DNA from: Methylorubrum salsuginis
GTDB taxonomy: Bacteria; Pseudomonadota; Alphaproteobacteria; Rhizobiales; Beijerinckiaceae
Direction of reading: 5' to 3'
DNA length: 64,000 nucleotides
Assembly (NCBI RefSeq): GCF_900114375.1
Contig: NZ_FOSV01000005.1
Span: 62,001-126,000, forward strand
Part shown: in pieces, positions 62,626-64,000 of the stretch
Position numbering within the stretch: position 1 is the first letter of the stretch
How the letters are laid out: each line of letters opens with the position of its first letter
The notes under the pieces: model-generated
Seen by the model: only the letters and a program-made list of their open reading frames with translations
Told to the model about the DNA's origin: nothing
Databases searched by the model: none
Made by a program: the position numbers and the translations under genes

Positions 62626-63975
62626 ATGGCAACCGTGCCGTCCCCGCTGACCGCGCCGCATGCGCCGTCCGCCCCCAAGCCGATCTACCGCACGCTCTAT
62701 TTCCAAGTGCTCGTCGCCGTCGCGATCGGCATCACGCTCGGCCACTTCTACCCGAAGCTCGGCGCCGACATGAAGCCGCTCGGCGACGCCTTCATCAAGC
62801 TCGTCAAGATGATCATCGCCCCGGTGATCTTCCTCACCGTGGTCTCCGGCATCGCCGGCATGACCAACCTCGAGAAGGTCGGCCGCGTCGGCGGCAAGGC
62901 TTTGGCGTACTTCCTCACGTTCTCGACGCTGGCCCTCATCGTCGGCCTGATCGTCGCCAACGTGCTCCAGCCCGGCCACGGCCTGCACATCGACCCGAAC
63001 TCGCTCGACCCCAAGGCGGTCGCGACCTACGCCGGCAAGGCGAAGGAGCAGAACATCGCCGACTTCCTGATGAACATCATCCCGACGACCGCCGTCGGCG
63101 CCTTCGCGGGCGGTGAGATCCTTCAGGTTCTGTTCTTCTCGGTGCTGTTCGGCTTCGGCCTCGCCTTCATGGGCGAGAAGGGCAAGCCGGTCCTCGACAT
63201 CATCAAGGTCACCTCCGAGGCGATCTTCGGCGTCGTCAACATCATCATGAAGGTCGCCCCCATCGGTGCCTTCGGCGCGATGGCCTTCACCATCGGCAAG
63301 TACGGCATCTCCTCGCTCGCCAACCTCGCCTACCTCGTCGGCGCCTTCTACCTGACCTCGGCGATCTTCGTGCTCGGCGTGCTCGGCGCGGTCGCCCGCT
63401 ACAACGGCTTCTCGATCATCCGGCTCATCCGCTACATCAAGGAAGAGCTGATGCTGGTGCTCGGCACCTCGTCCTCCGAGTCCGCCCTGCCCTCGCTGAT
63501 CGAGAAGATGGAGCGCGCCGGCTGCTCGCGCCCGGTCGTCGGCCTCGTGGTCCCCACCGGCTACTCGTTCAACCTCGACGGCACCAACATCTACATGACG
63601 ATGGCCGCGCTGTTCATCGCCCAGGCCACCGACACCCCGATCACCTACGGCGAGCAGATCCTGCTACTGCTGGTCGCCATGCTCTCCTCGAAGGGCGCGG
63701 CGGGCGTCACCGGCTCGGGCTTCATCACGCTGGCCGCGACGCTGGCGGTGGTCCCCTCCGTGCCGGTCGTCGGCATGGCGCTGATCCTCGGCATCGACCG
63801 CTTCATGTCGGAGTGCCGCGCGCTGACGAACTTCATCGGCAACGCGGTGGCCTGCATCGTCGTCGCCCGCTGGGAGGGTGAGGTCGACGAGGCCAAGCTG
63901 CACGCGGCGCTCGGCGGCAAGCCGGTCGAGGCGGCCCCGGTCGCCCCGGCTCCGGTCCTCCAGCCGGCCGAGTAA
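62626..63975 (+). CDS. dctA: C4-dicarboxylate:cation symporter
   Basis: This 449-residue inner-membrane transporter takes up succinate, fumarate and malate. Family (DAACS) motifs are clear: [24 protein letters not shown], the serine-rich reentrant loop [13 protein letters not shown], the [20 protein letters not shown] signature, and [21 protein letters not shown] chose the ATG at 62626, preceded by CAGGGAGAA; a longer open frame covers the promoter and is not real. It is controlled by the divergent dctBD pair. Confidence 0.97.
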   Translation: MATVPSPLTAPHAPSAPKPIYRTLYFQVLVAVAIGITLGHFYPKLGADMKPLGDAFIKLVKMIIAPVIFLTVVSGIAGMTNLEKVGRVGGKALAYFLTFSTLALIVGLIVANVLQPGHGLHIDPNSLDPKAVATYAGKAKEQNIADFLMNIIPTTAVGAFAGGEILQVLFFSVLFGFGLAFMGEKGKPVLDIIKVTSEAIFGVVNIIMKVAPIGAFGAMAFTIGKYGISSLANLAYLVGAFYLTSAIFVLGVLGAVARYNGFSIIRLIRYIKEELMLVLGTSSSESALPSLIEKMERAGCSRPVVGLVVPTGYSFNLDGTNIYMTMAALFIAQATDTPITYGEQILLLLVAMLSSKGAAGVTGSGFITLAATLAVVPSVPVVGMALILGIDRFMSECRALTNFIGNAVACIVVARWEGEVDEAKLHAALGGKPVEAAPVAPAPVLQPAE

Positions 63976-64000
63976 AACGGTCGAGAAGCTCCGGGCGGGT

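Overview
The window looks like chromosome from a high-GC alphaproteobacterium of the Methylobacterium/Methylorubrum type (Rhizobiales). The signs are the very high GC with long antisense open frames, the dctBD/dctA locus with a sigma-54 promoter, the lineage-type Tgt, a GTTC-N7-GTTC SOS box, and a membrane-bound cytochrome-type urate oxidase. The genus is inferred from gene style; no rRNA or other marker is present.

Left core region (1-21386). Positions 1-11946 hold a purine-catabolism cluster: a Tat-targeted molybdopterin oxidoreductase subunit (cut by the window edge), an NCS2 purine permease, 5-hydroxyisourate hydrolase, a fused allantoinase/OHCU decarboxylase, a GST, a LysR regulator, membrane urate oxidase PuuD, 8-oxoguanine/guanine deaminase, ureidoglycine aminohydrolase and ureidoglycolate lyase. 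Together they take purines through urate and allantoin toward ureidoglycolate and glyoxylate; allantoate hydrolysis must be encoded elsewhere. After tRNA-Thr(CGT) come ordinary core genes: a membrane protein, a secreted trypsin-like protease, guaA, an esterase, an RsmB-like methyltransferase, a PanE-family reductase, and tRNA-Glu(TTC).

Integrated element (21387-43631, about 22 kb). A perfect 50-bp copy of the 3' part of tRNA-Glu recurs at 43582-43631 beside a tyrosine integrase. These are the attL and attR of one element. Inside, left to right: a putative regulator, an Xis-like protein, an AEP-primase/DUF3987 replication protein followed by a 20-bp inverted repeat around an AT-rich core (candidate origin), an HGG-motif protein, a serine resolvase with repeated sites, small regulators, a palindrome-rich control region, three phage-like genes (two resembling ejection proteins), a microbial rhodopsin with its retinal-making Blh dioxygenase, an SOS-boxed umuDC-like cassette with an HMCES/YedK-type protein, a broken integrase, a DarTG toxin-antitoxin pair, and small phage-type genes. 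No capsid, portal, large terminase or conjugation genes are visible. It therefore reads as a phage-satellite-like or decayed prophage island carrying light-energy, mutagenesis and defence cargo. This is the most interesting part of the window.

Second island remnant (43632-47250). An Abi-alpha/DUF4393 gene is broken by a frameshift and a stop codon. A hypothetical gene, a small DNA-binding-type gene and a second tyrosine integrase abut tRNA-Lys(TTT). The tRNA-Glu to tRNA-Lys interval seems to be an integration hotspot.

Right core region (47251-64000). This holds tgt-queA (queuosine), an FAD monooxygenase, small hypotheticals, a CDF metal transporter, a methyltransferase, gatB, a GAF-PAS-GGDEF-EAL protein, and the divergent dctBD/dctA C4-dicarboxylate system with a clear sigma-54 promoter.
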